14,148 nt of DNA from Patescibacteria group bacterium (lineage in GTDB: Bacteria > Patescibacteriota > Minisyncoccia > Moranbacterales > JAKLHP01), in the NCBI GenBank assembly GCA_022710085.1, contig JAKLHP010000014.1, positions 1-14,148 of the forward strand, read 5' to 3'. A model generated the notes under the pieces. That model was not told where the DNA came from. It saw only the letters and a list, made by a program, of their open reading frames with translations, and made no database searches. Positions 1 to 6,745 of this stretch are shown one piece after another; positions within the stretch are counted from its first letter, which is position 1, and each line of letters starts with the position of its first letter. The position numbers and the translations under genes are program-made.

Positions 1-2125
1 TGAGGTTTGGGATTATATACTCATATCGCAGGAGAAATTAAATGAGGGGTATACCCAAGGGTTATCAGAATTAAATTATGATATGTTGATTGCGGATGAG
101 ATTCACAAGCTCAAAAATATTAAAAAGGGGATAAGATCACAGAACATAATCAAGCTAGCAGAAAAAGCTTCAGGAGAAGACAAATACTTGGCGATTCTTT
201 CCGGAACCCCAATTCCCAACAAAGTCAAAGATTTGGCAATTTCACTTAAACTGCTCTATCCGGAAAAATTCAAAGAAGTTGACGACAATCAGCTGGTGCA
301 AAATATTATCAAGGGAGATATTATTGATATCCGCAGTTTGCTTCTCCCAAGGATGCAAATGAAGAGCAAAGAAGGAATTGGAATGCCGGAATTGGAAGAG
401 GAAATATTAAATTCAGAAATGTCAGAAGAGGAAAAGGAAGTGTATTCAATACTTCTTGAAGAGGATGAGCTAACTGCAACGGAAAAAATCCAAGCCATGA
501 GAAAATTCTTGCTTAACCCTGAACTTCTGGAGATGACTCCCGAGATGGAAGGTTCCAAGATAAAGGCATTGAAGAAAGAATTGAAGAAGTCATTGGAAGA
601 ATATGACAAGATAGTCGTTTTTGTTAACGGATATATCGAGGGGGTGATCAGGGAAAAAGAAGGGACGGGAATAATCAAAAGACTTGGTTTGCCGGAAGAG
701 GCAGTAAAAGTTATTGATGGAAATGTTCCCAATGAGGAAAGAGAGGAAATACAGAAAGATTTTAATTATGGATCAAAAAAAACAATTCTTTTTGTCAGCG
801 GACAGACTGCGGATGTTGGGGTTGATTTTTCCGGCGCTCAAAGAGTATTTTTCTATAATGAGCCCTGGTCTCAATATGACAAAAAACAACAACTAGGAAG
901 AGTATATCGGGAGGGAATAAAAAAAGATCTCAAAAGCACGACATTAATGACTGGCAATTCTTTGGAACAAGGAATCAATTACTACATTAGACTCAAAGAA
1001 CAGGCAGTGGAAAGATTGCTCAGGGGGATACCAATAACAGAAATTGAAAATAAATTGCTTAGAAAAGATGAAAGAAGAAGCGGAGAAAATTTGGAGATAG
1101 ATCCGGAATTGGCAAAATACTATCTTTCTTCTTGGGATAAATTACTCTCATTTTTTAGCGCCGGAAAAGGGATGGGAGAAAAGGAATTCAAGGAATTTCT
1201 TAAAAAACACGGAGAAGATTATGCTAACTCGTATATGGAAATGGGAAGCCGGACTTATCAGGGAAACAACAGTCGGGCAGCGGCAACTATTATTGGGAAA
1301 ATAATGGAAAAATCCGGATTGAACAAAAAAGATGCAAAAATTTTGGACATTGCTTCCGGCCCGGAAATGCTCAAAAATCATTCCCCAGAAGAAATGCAAC
1401 AATCAATATTTAGCACCGATATCAATCCCCATCACTTTATCAAAAACGGAGGAAGAGTTTTCAGTTCAAGTTTTCTCAATCTTCCAATCAAAGACGAAAG
1501 TTTTGATTTCGTTAATCTGGCACTGGCTATGCATTATACCAAGTTTGTTCCGAGCAAGAAAATATTTGAAAGTTTAAAGCTACTTAAAGAGTGTAATAGG
1601 ACGTTAAAAAAAAGAGGAGTTGCTATTGTTAGTGAAATGTATAATCTTGAGTTCAAAAACGAAAAAAAATTCAGGGAGATTGTTGATTTGTTGGGCTTTG
1701 AAATTATGGAGGGCTATTCCGGGGTTGTTTCTTCGGGGGAGAATTTTGAGGCCAACTTTGTTGCTTTGAGAAAAAAGAGAAATTCTGAATTAAATGTTGA
1801 CGAGGTTTCCAAGGATGTTTTTGAAGGACTAAAATTTGTTCGCAATGAAAAAAAGATCAGAAATTCAAGAATGATGATTGGAAAATTTTCCATCAATGGA
1901 AAGGATGTTGAAGTTGATTTTAATGAAAATGACAGGGCTGTTTTCGAGAAAGAACAAGAAATTATAAAAAAGGCGAGGGAAATAATCAAAGAATATGGGA
2001 AAATAGAAACTATACCCAAAGAAAAAGTTGTGGAAAATGATTTTTCAAGAGTGTGCATCGGGAAAAATTATTCTCTATTCAAAAGGATTGAAAATGGCGG
2101 AGGATTTGTTTTGGTTAAAAACTAA
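1..2125 (+). CDS. SNF2-type helicase C-terminal half fused to class I SAM methyltransferase (5' end outside window)
   Basis: The frame is open from base 2 with no stop, so the gene begins upstream; about 707 codons are visible. Counting from the Met codon at 83, the helicase part shows the Walker B-like DEIH box (residues 5-8), SGTP motif III (40-43), a 'DGNVPNEER' region (212-220) and motif V/VI-like segments (TADVGVDFSG, then QQLGRVYREG near 269-278, where SNF2 proteins usually have QAxGRxxRxGQ). This is an SF2/SNF2 ATPase that would move along or remodel nucleic acid. A second domain follows at about 400-565: SAM-binding motif I ILDIASGPE (420-428), acidic STDIN (444-448) and LPIKDESFDFVNLAL (467-481). 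It has no (D/N/S)PP(Y/F) catalytic motif, so it resembles small-molecule or protein methyltransferases (Methyltransf_11 type) more than DNA amino-methylases. The last 110 residues are charged and unassigned. Substrate and pathway are unknown. Motif Ia/Walker A must lie upstream. Confidence 0.85.
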   Translation, partial: EVWDYILISQEKLNEGYTQGLSELNYDMLIADEIHKLKNIKKGIRSQNIIKLAEKASGEDKYLAILSGTPIPNKVKDLAISLKLLYPEKFKEVDDNQLVQNIIKGDIIDIRSLLLPRMQMKSKEGIGMPELEEEILNSEMSEEEKEVYSILLEEDELTATEKIQAMRKFLLNPELLEMTPEMEGSKIKALKKELKKSLEEYDKIVVFVNGYIEGVIREKEGTGIIKRLGLPEEAVKVIDGNVPNEEREEIQKDFNYGSKKTILFVSGQTADVGVDFSGAQRVFFYNEPWSQYDKKQQLGRVYREGIKKDLKSTTLMTGNSLEQGINYYIRLKEQAVERLLRGIPITEIENKLLRKDERRSGENLEIDPELAKYYLSSWDKLLSFFSAGKGMGEKEFKEFLKKHGEDYANSYMEMGSRTYQGNNSRAAATIIGKIMEKSGLNKKDAKILDIASGPEMLKNHSPEEMQQSIFSTDINPHHFIKNGGRVFSSSFLNLPIKDESFDFVNLALAMHYTKFVPSKKIFESLKLLKECNRTLKKRGVAIVSEMYNLEFKNEKKFREIVDLLGFEIMEGYSGVVSSGENFEANFVALRKKRNSELNVDEVSKDVFEGLKFVRNEKKIRNSRMMIGKFSINGKDVEVDFNENDRAVFEKEQEIIKKAREIIKEYGKIETIPKEKVVENDFSRVCIGKNYSLFKRIENGGGFVLVKN

Positions 2126-2148
2126 GCTTTTATTATTTTCTCATTTTA

Positions 2149-2157
2149 TGCTATAAT
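2149..2157 (+). promoter_or_regulatory. Extended -10 promoter for the glycosyltransferase-galT-dedA-tpiA-fba operon
   Basis: TGCTATAAT is a perfect TG-n-TATAAT extended -10 element, 24 bases after the helicase-methyltransferase stop. Only a poor -35 (TTTATT, 2129-2134, 17 bp spacer) is present, which is usual for extended -10 promoters. Transcription would start near 2164, leaving a 5' UTR of about 75 nt. Confidence 0.6.
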
Positions 2158-2174
2158 TTACTCGTGGAATGAGA

Positions 2175-2201
2175 CGTGATTTTTGAGTCACGAAGTTTTT
2201 T
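2175..2201 (+). other. Leader hairpin followed by six T's (possible weak attenuator)
   Basis: CGTGA (2175-2179) pairs with TCACG (2188-2192), and the stem can be extended inward by a T-G and a T-A pair to a 4-base loop. AAG and six T's (2196-2201) follow. It lies about 11 nt after the predicted transcription start, so it would be in the 5' UTR of the operon mRNA. The stem is short, so termination may be inefficient, and a role is only inferred. Confidence 0.3.
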
Positions 2202-2240
2202 CACAAGATGCATTTTTTAATTTGTTAAATTAATTTTAAA

Positions 2241-2996
2241 ATGGAAAACCAACCATACCTGTCGGTTATTATTCCGGCATATAAAGAGGGGGAAAGAATA
2301 GGGAGGAATCTTTTAGAAATTGAAAAATATTTCAATGATAAAAATTACGAATGGGAAATTGTAGTGGTGGTGGATGGATCTCCCGACAACACAGCGGAAA
2401 TCGCAAGGAACTATGGAAGCCAAGTCAGAAATCTTAAAGTTATTGAAAATAAAGAAAATCACGGAAAAGGGTACGTCATTCGGCAGGGACTCCTGGAAGC
2501 CAAAGGAAAACTTAGAGTTTTTTTGGACGCTGACGGATCGACTTCCATCACTCATCTCGATAAATTTCTTCCTGAATTTAAAAATGGTTATGATGTGGTG
2601 ATTGGTTCGCGCGCTATTGAAGGATCTTTCGTGCAGATTCATCAGCCAAAAATCAGGGAATTAATGGGAAAGTCTGGAAACTTTGCAATAAAATTGATTC
2701 TGGGGCTTTGGAAATATCCCGATACCCAGTGCGGATTCAAGATGCTTTCCGATAAAGCAGCCAATGAAGTTGCCAGTCGAATGGTAGTTGATCGGTTTGG
2801 TTTCGATTTTGAGCTTATTAAGCTTGCCGAAGTTTTGGGATTCAAAATAAAACAAATGCCAGTTCGTTGGCTGAACGAGGAAGGAACTACGGTAGGAGGT
2901 CTTTTCGGACCAAATGGTTTTCTTCAAGTGCTAATCGATCTTTTCAAAACCAGATTCAGATTGATGTCCGGAAAATATAATATCAATAAAAAATAA
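2241..2996 (+). CDS. Family 2 glycosyltransferase, dolichyl/polyprenyl-phosphate glycosyltransferase type (ALG5/DPM1-like)
   Basis: This 251-residue GT-A fold enzyme most likely transfers a sugar from a nucleotide donor to a polyprenyl phosphate at the inner face of the membrane, feeding cell-surface glycan synthesis. The N-terminal LSVIIPAYKEGERI (7-20), the VVDGSPDNT segment (43-51) and the metal-binding DAD (96-98, in LDADGS) are the GT2 nucleotide-sugar site. DTQCGFKMLS (161-170) and RFGFDFEL (185-192) are typical of the ALG5/DPM1 subgroup. No C-terminal membrane helices are present, unlike GtrB-type relatives, so it would be cytosolic or peripheral. It is the first gene after the 2149 promoter. 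The ATG has no Shine-Dalgarno sequence, only an A/T-rich stretch. The GalT start follows 18 bases after the stop, so the two are probably co-transcribed. The sugar is not predictable. Confidence 0.85.
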   Translation: MENQPYLSVIIPAYKEGERIGRNLLEIEKYFNDKNYEWEIVVVVDGSPDNTAEIARNYGSQVRNLKVIENKENHGKGYVIRQGLLEAKGKLRVFLDADGSTSITHLDKFLPEFKNGYDVVIGSRAIEGSFVQIHQPKIRELMGKSGNFAIKLILGLWKYPDTQCGFKMLSDKAANEVASRMVVDRFGFDFELIKLAEVLGFKIKQMPVRWLNEEGTTVGGLFGPNGFLQVLIDLFKTRFRLMSGKYNINKK

Positions 2997-3014
2997 AAAT
3001 TAAATTTTGAGGAG

Positions 3015-4043
3015 GTGTTGGAAAAAAAATCAAAAAATAAAAACAAACACTCTGAACTTAGGCAGGATATCGTAACGGGAGATTGGGTGGTGATTGCAAC
3101 CGGAAGAGCCAGAAGACCGGAAGATTTTTCCAAGAATGGAAAGGGAATTGAAAATGAAAATCTGGATAATGTCCAAGACTGTCTTTTCTGTGAACCTGAA
3201 AAATCAGGACAGGAAAAAGATGTTTTGATTTACAAACGTCCTGATGATGAATGGTCTCTTCGGGTTTTTCCCAACAAATTCCCAGCTTTTTCTCATGAAG
3301 ATACTTTCAAGAAACTAGAAGAAGGACCGTATTTTTCAATGACCGGAACCGGATATCATGAAATATTCGTAACCAGGGATCATTTTCGCCATATGCCGCT
3401 TCTTGAGGAGCTTGAAATTGCCGAAGTTTTTGATGCTTATCAAGAAAGATATTTATCCCTGATGAACCAAAGGCATGTTGATTACGTAAGCATTTTTCAT
3501 AATCATGGAAAAGAAGTCGGAGCCTCAATTGCTCATCCTCATTCCCAATTAATGGCAATTCCGGTGGTTTCTCCTTATCTTGAACTTGAGCTTAAGGGGG
3601 CAGAAAGATATTATCGGGCAAACAAGGAATGTGTCTATTGCCTTATGGCTGAATATGAAATTGAGCACAAGAAGAGAATAGTTTTCGAGAATGATGAGTT
3701 TGTCGCTTTTTGTCCTTTTGCATCCAGAGCTGCTTTTGAAGTTTGGGTCTTGCCGAAAAAACATAAGCCATATTTCGAAAGGATTAAAGTTGAAGAAAAA
3801 ATAAAATTGGCAGAAGTTTTCAAAAAAGCGATGAATTCAATTTACCATTCTCTTGATAATCCTCCATATAATTTCTATATTCACACTTCTCCTTGTGACG
3901 GGAAAGATTATCCTCATTTCCATTGGCACATTGAGATTCTACCGAAAACTTCCACCTGGGCAGGGTTTGAGCTTCAAACCGGAATTGAAATTTCCACGAT
4001 CCAGCCGGAAATTGCTGCGGAATATCTAAGAAAGCAGATATAA
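3015..4043 (+). CDS. galT: GalT-family hexose-1-phosphate uridylyltransferase
   Basis: This HIT-superfamily nucleotidylyltransferase (about 342 residues, normal length) exchanges UMP between UDP-glucose and a hexose 1-phosphate through a covalent uridylyl-histidine. The active site is AHPHSQ (173-178); His176 is the expected nucleophile and His174 a metal ligand. CLFC (56-59) matches the zinc-binding CxxC, and HNHGKEVGASI (162-172) precedes the catalytic loop. C-terminal HFHWHIEI (301-308) and AGFELQTGIEI (316-326) match the family ending. The start is unusual: AGGAGGTG (3010-3017), an 8-base match to the 16S anti-Shine-Dalgarno complement, runs into the GTG at 3015. Using TTG at 3018 gives a slightly better spacing, and no in-frame ATG lies near. 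The order ALG5-like transferase, GalT, DedA suggests nucleotide-sugar supply for envelope glycans. An ADP-sugar phosphorylase activity, known in some relatives, cannot be excluded. Confidence 0.88.
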   Translation: MLEKKSKNKNKHSELRQDIVTGDWVVIATGRARRPEDFSKNGKGIENENLDNVQDCLFCEPEKSGQEKDVLIYKRPDDEWSLRVFPNKFPAFSHEDTFKKLEEGPYFSMTGTGYHEIFVTRDHFRHMPLLEELEIAEVFDAYQERYLSLMNQRHVDYVSIFHNHGKEVGASIAHPHSQLMAIPVVSPYLELELKGAERYYRANKECVYCLMAEYEIEHKKRIVFENDEFVAFCPFASRAAFEVWVLPKKHKPYFERIKVEEKIKLAEVFKKAMNSIYHSLDNPPYNFYIHTSPCDGKDYPHFHWHIEILPKTSTWAGFELQTGIEISTIQPEIAAEYLRKQI

Positions 4044-4063
4044 GAATTAATTGATGAATCAAA

Positions 4064-4690
4064 ATGATTGCAAGTATTATTGGAGTTTTGGCAGAATTTA
4101 TCATTGATGGAATTTCTGCTTTGGGTTACTGGGGAGTTGGTCTTATGATGGCCATTGAAAGTGCCTGTGTCCCGCTTCCTTCAGAAATAATCATGCCATT
4201 TTCTGGTTATCTGGTAATAGGCGGGCAATTTACTCTTTGGGGCGTGACATTGGCCGGATCAATCGGATGCGTTGTCGGATCGGCTCTGGCTTACTGGGTT
4301 GGATATTTTGGCGGAAGAAGCTTCATTGAAAAATATGGAAAATATATACTGATAACCAAGCATGATCTGGATATTGCCGATAGGTTTTTTAATAAGTATG
4401 GAGGAAGCGCAGTTTTCTTCTCCCGGATGCTTCCGGTAGTCCGAACCTTTATTTCTCTTCCGGCTGGAATTTCCCGAATGAATTTTTGGAAACTAGTAAT
4501 TTATACTTTAGTCGGTTCAATTCCTTGGTGTTATGCGTTGGCGTATCTCGGAAAAAAATTAGGAGACAAATGGGACACTCTAGGAGTATATTTCCATAAG
4601 TTTGACATATTGATCGGTGTTGTATTTGTCATCGGTATAGTTTGGTTTGTGAAGAGGCATATTAATATAAGAAAAAATGAAAATGTCTGA
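4064..4690 (+). CDS. DedA/VTT-family integral membrane protein
   Basis: This 208-residue protein has several hydrophobic helices (about 5-30, 40-82, 140-165 and 180-197) in the order typical of DedA proteins. Family hallmarks are the acidic ESACVPLPSE segment (32-41), followed by the amphipathic, re-entrant FFSRMLPVVRTFISLPAG (118-135) carrying the conserved arginines 121 and 127, and GSIPW (151-155). DedA proteins are linked to proton-dependent lipid carrier recycling; members have been shown to flip undecaprenyl phosphate or phosphatidylethanolamine. A role in returning the polyprenyl carrier used by the glycosyltransferase of this operon is an inference from position. It starts 20 bases after the GalT stop without a clear ribosome binding site. 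TGA is the stop codon. Confidence 0.88.
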   Translation: MIASIIGVLAEFIIDGISALGYWGVGLMMAIESACVPLPSEIIMPFSGYLVIGGQFTLWGVTLAGSIGCVVGSALAYWVGYFGGRSFIEKYGKYILITKHDLDIADRFFNKYGGSAVFFSRMLPVVRTFISLPAGISRMNFWKLVIYTLVGSIPWCYALAYLGKKLGDKWDTLGVYFHKFDILIGVVFVIGIVWFVKRHINIRKNENV

Positions 4691-4725
4691 GATAATGGAT
4701 ATCAGGATTTTTTTTCAATAAAAAT

Positions 4726-5490
4726 ATGAGCAAATATGTAATTGGAAACCTAAAAATGAATTTGTCCTCTCTCGCTGAACTCGAGAGGTATTTTAAAACT
4801 TTAAAAAATGAACTGAAAGGAAAAAATTTTAAAAATGCCGAAATTATTATTTGCCCGCCTGCTGTTTATCTTCAGAATTTTACCCAGAAAGTTAAAAATA
4901 AAAAAATAAAAATTGGCCTCCAAAACATTTTTTGGGAAAGAAATGGATCCTTTACTGGAGAAATCTCTCCGATTATGCTGAAAAATTTGGGAGGAGAATA
5001 TGCTATTATCGGGCATAGTGAAAGGAGAGGATATTTTGGAGAGACCAATGAAATGGTAAACCTCAAAATAAAGTTGATGATAAAAGAAAGACTGATGTCG
5101 ATTTTCTGCTTTGGGGAAACAATGGAAGAAAGGGGAGCGGGACTTACCAGCGGAATCATTTCCAGTCAGATCCAGGAAGGGCTTAAGGACATAACTCCGT
5201 CAGGATTGGAAAAAATAATTTTTGCCTATGAGCCGGTTTGGGCAGTGGGGACCGATGTGATTCCGACTTCAAACGGGATTATGGAGGTTAAAATATTAGT
5301 GAGAAAGATTTTAACCGAAAAATATGGGATGAAATATGCCCAAAAGGTGGCTATTCTTTATGGCGGTTCAGTCAAAGCAAAAACTCTCAACCAAGTTTGT
5401 TTGGATCCGGGAATGGACGGGGTATTGGTCGGAAGAGAAAGTCTGAACCCTGTCGAATTCTTGAAAATTGCTAAATCACTCGATGTCTAA
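4726..5490 (+). CDS. tpiA: Triosephosphate isomerase with divergent active-site surroundings
   Basis: Cytosolic TIM-barrel enzyme that interconverts dihydroxyacetone phosphate and glyceraldehyde 3-phosphate. At 254 residues it has the usual length. All three catalytic residues are visible: Lys10 in GNLKMN (7-12), His97 in IGHSERR (95-101) and Glu169 in AYEPVWAVGT (167-176). The phosphate-binding YGGSV and GVLVGRESL near the C-terminus are intact. Two deviations stand out: the near-invariant GNWKMN has Leu for Trp, and loop 6, normally PVWAIGTGKTA, reads PVWAVGTDVIP, losing the second Gly and the Lys of the hinge. The next gene encodes the aldolase that produces its substrates, 26 bases away. 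No Shine-Dalgarno sequence precedes the ATG. Confidence 0.93.
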   Translation: MSKYVIGNLKMNLSSLAELERYFKTLKNELKGKNFKNAEIIICPPAVYLQNFTQKVKNKKIKIGLQNIFWERNGSFTGEISPIMLKNLGGEYAIIGHSERRGYFGETNEMVNLKIKLMIKERLMSIFCFGETMEERGAGLTSGIISSQIQEGLKDITPSGLEKIIFAYEPVWAVGTDVIPTSNGIMEVKILVRKILTEKYGMKYAQKVAILYGGSVKAKTLNQVCLDPGMDGVLVGRESLNPVEFLKIAKSLDV

Positions 5491-5516
5491 TTGATTTTTA
5501 AAATATAAAAAAATAT

Positions 5517-6380
5517 ATGTTGGTCAGTGTCAAAGAAATTTTAGAAAAAGCCAGATCCGGAGGTTATGCTGTCGGAGCTTTTAATGTTTTTAATCTGGAA
5601 ACCACCCAGGCAGTTATTCAGGCCGCTCGAGAGATGCGTTCCCCGATCGTCATTCAGGTAACGGAAAAGACGATGGAATATGCCGGAGGAAGAGGAATCT
5701 TCCATCTTATAAAAAACAATGCTGAGTTTTATGCTCCTGAAATTCCCGTAGGAATCCATCTTGATCATGGACATAGTTTTGAGGCGATAAGAAGAGCTGT
5801 TGATATTGGTTTTACTTCGGTCATGTATGACGGATCGAGAAAAAAATATGAAGATAATGTAATGGTGACAAAGGAAATAGTTGATTTTTGTCATGAAAAA
5901 GGAGTAGTAGTGCAGGCGGAGTTAGGGTTTGTTCCCTATCTTGGTGAAATTGAGATGAAAGATGAGGACTGGATAAAATACATGACTGACCCAGGATTAG
6001 CAGAGTCATTCGTAAAGGAAACCAAAGTTGATACCATGGCAGTAGCAATCGGAAATGCTCATAACTTTTTCAAAGAAAAAAAACAGCCGGATTATAACCG
6101 TTTGGAAATGATAAATAAAGCTTTGAATATTCCGCTGGTCTTGCATGGTGCTTCCGATTGGGAAAATGAAAAAGTGGATGAAGTTATTAAAAGAGGAATA
6201 TCCTGTTTCAATGTTGATACGAGTATCAGGTTGAATTTTGTAAACAGTTTAGTCAGCAAGATTATGAAACAGGGTCCGATGAATCTTGATGTTAGGGAAT
6301 TTCTCGGGGAGGCCAGGGAGGCGGTTAAAAATGTGGTCAAAGACAAAATAAAGATTTTCAAAAGCGATAGCAAGATCTAG
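5517..6380 (+). CDS. fba: Class II fructose-bisphosphate aldolase (short GatY/KbaY-like form)
   Basis: This zinc-dependent aldolase would cleave fructose 1,6-bisphosphate (or a related ketose bisphosphate) to two triose phosphates, next to triosephosphate isomerase in the same operon. At 287 residues it is the short, class IIB length. HLDHGHS (81-87) holds the catalytic Asp83 and zinc ligand His84. His182 (in IGNAHNFF) and His210 (in VLHGASD) are the other expected zinc ligands. SVMYDGS (101-107), QAELG (133-137) and FNVDTSIR (231-238) are the remaining family signatures. Substitutions in the phosphate-binding parts are notable: the usual HGGSG is HGASD, and the residue after the second zinc His, usually Gly, is Asn. 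Fructose versus tagatose bisphosphate specificity cannot be read from this. No Shine-Dalgarno is seen. The gene ends the operon: a terminator follows 25 bases after the stop. Confidence 0.9.
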   Translation: MLVSVKEILEKARSGGYAVGAFNVFNLETTQAVIQAAREMRSPIVIQVTEKTMEYAGGRGIFHLIKNNAEFYAPEIPVGIHLDHGHSFEAIRRAVDIGFTSVMYDGSRKKYEDNVMVTKEIVDFCHEKGVVVQAELGFVPYLGEIEMKDEDWIKYMTDPGLAESFVKETKVDTMAVAIGNAHNFFKEKKQPDYNRLEMINKALNIPLVLHGASDWENEKVDEVIKRGISCFNVDTSIRLNFVNSLVSKIMKQGPMNLDVREFLGEAREAVKNVVKDKIKIFKSDSKI

Positions 6381-6404
6381 ATTTAATCAAAAAAAATTTC
6401 TCAG

Positions 6405-6434
6405 AAAGGCGATTGGCAATTCAGTCGCTTTTTT
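6405..6434 (+). terminator. Intrinsic terminator of the glycosyltransferase-fba operon
   Basis: AAAGGCGA (6405-6412) pairs with TCGCTTTT (6425-6432), 8 bp with one G-T wobble. The loop is 12 nt, and the six-T run 6429-6434 lies partly in the stem. An A-rich stretch precedes it, so it may also work weakly on the other strand. Confidence 0.65.
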
Positions 6435-6442
6435 ATTATAAT
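6413..6442 (+). promoter_or_regulatory. Promoter nested in the preceding terminator
   Basis: TTGGCA (6413-6418, 5 of 6 to the -35 consensus) is separated by 18 bp from TATAAT (6437-6442, perfect -10). The -35 box lies in the loop of the terminator hairpin, so read-through of the terminator and initiation use the same bases. Predicted start is near 6449, about 29 nt before the small membrane-protein gene. Confidence 0.6.
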
Positions 6443-6477
6443 ATTAATAGGTAAAAATTATTTTTTTCCTCAAGCAA

Positions 6478-6693
6478 ATGAGAAAAGGCATAAAGATAAC
6501 TTACTGGCTGCTTGTTTCGGCAGTTGCATCTGTTGTTCTCCATAATTTCGTTTATTTTCTTACAAAAAAAGAAGAAGGATTCTTCTTTGCATTTACCTTT
6601 ATTTTTTTGGTTGCTTTTATCGTTTCTTTGTTCTATAATCTTCTCTATTCGTTGGCAAAAAAGAAGAATAATGATTCCGGTCATAAAAAATGA
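6478..6693 (+). CDS. Small two-helix membrane protein of unknown function
   Basis: 71 residues. Two hydrophobic segments (about 8-27 and 35-58) are separated by a short KKEEG turn and followed by a charged tail KKKNNDSGHKK. The positive-inside pattern, with basic residues at the N-terminus, suggests both ends are in the cytoplasm. It sits behind the promoter at 6413-6442 and 52 bases before the penicillin-binding protein gene, so it may belong to envelope functions. No family was recognised and no Shine-Dalgarno is seen. An overlapping frame from 6512 lacks any supporting signal. Confidence 0.6.
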   Translation: MRKGIKITYWLLVSAVASVVLHNFVYFLTKKEEGFFFAFTFIFLVAFIVSLFYNLLYSLAKKKNNDSGHKK

Positions 6694-6700
6694 AAATCAC

Positions 6701-6729
6701 TTGTCATATTTATAGCAGTTATTTATTTT
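6701..6729 (+). promoter_or_regulatory. Possible promoter of the penicillin-binding protein gene
   Basis: TTGTCA (6701-6706, 5 of 6) and TATTTT (6724-6729, 4 of 6) are spaced by 17 bp. Initiation near 6736 would leave only about 10 nt before the ATG at 6746. The -10 is weak and the region is A/T-rich, so chance is possible. Confidence 0.33.
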
Positions 6730-6745
6730 AAAAACAGAATAATTT

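Noticed and set aside
289..732. Minus-strand frame of 147 codons
   Set aside because: Ser/Ile/Phe-rich antisense translation of the helicase motifs region; no ribosome site or promoter.
6512..6715. Second open frame overlapping the small membrane-protein gene
   Set aside because: Shifted-frame product of the same hydrophobic stretch; no ribosome site. The 6478 frame has a cleaner two-helix layout and charged ends.
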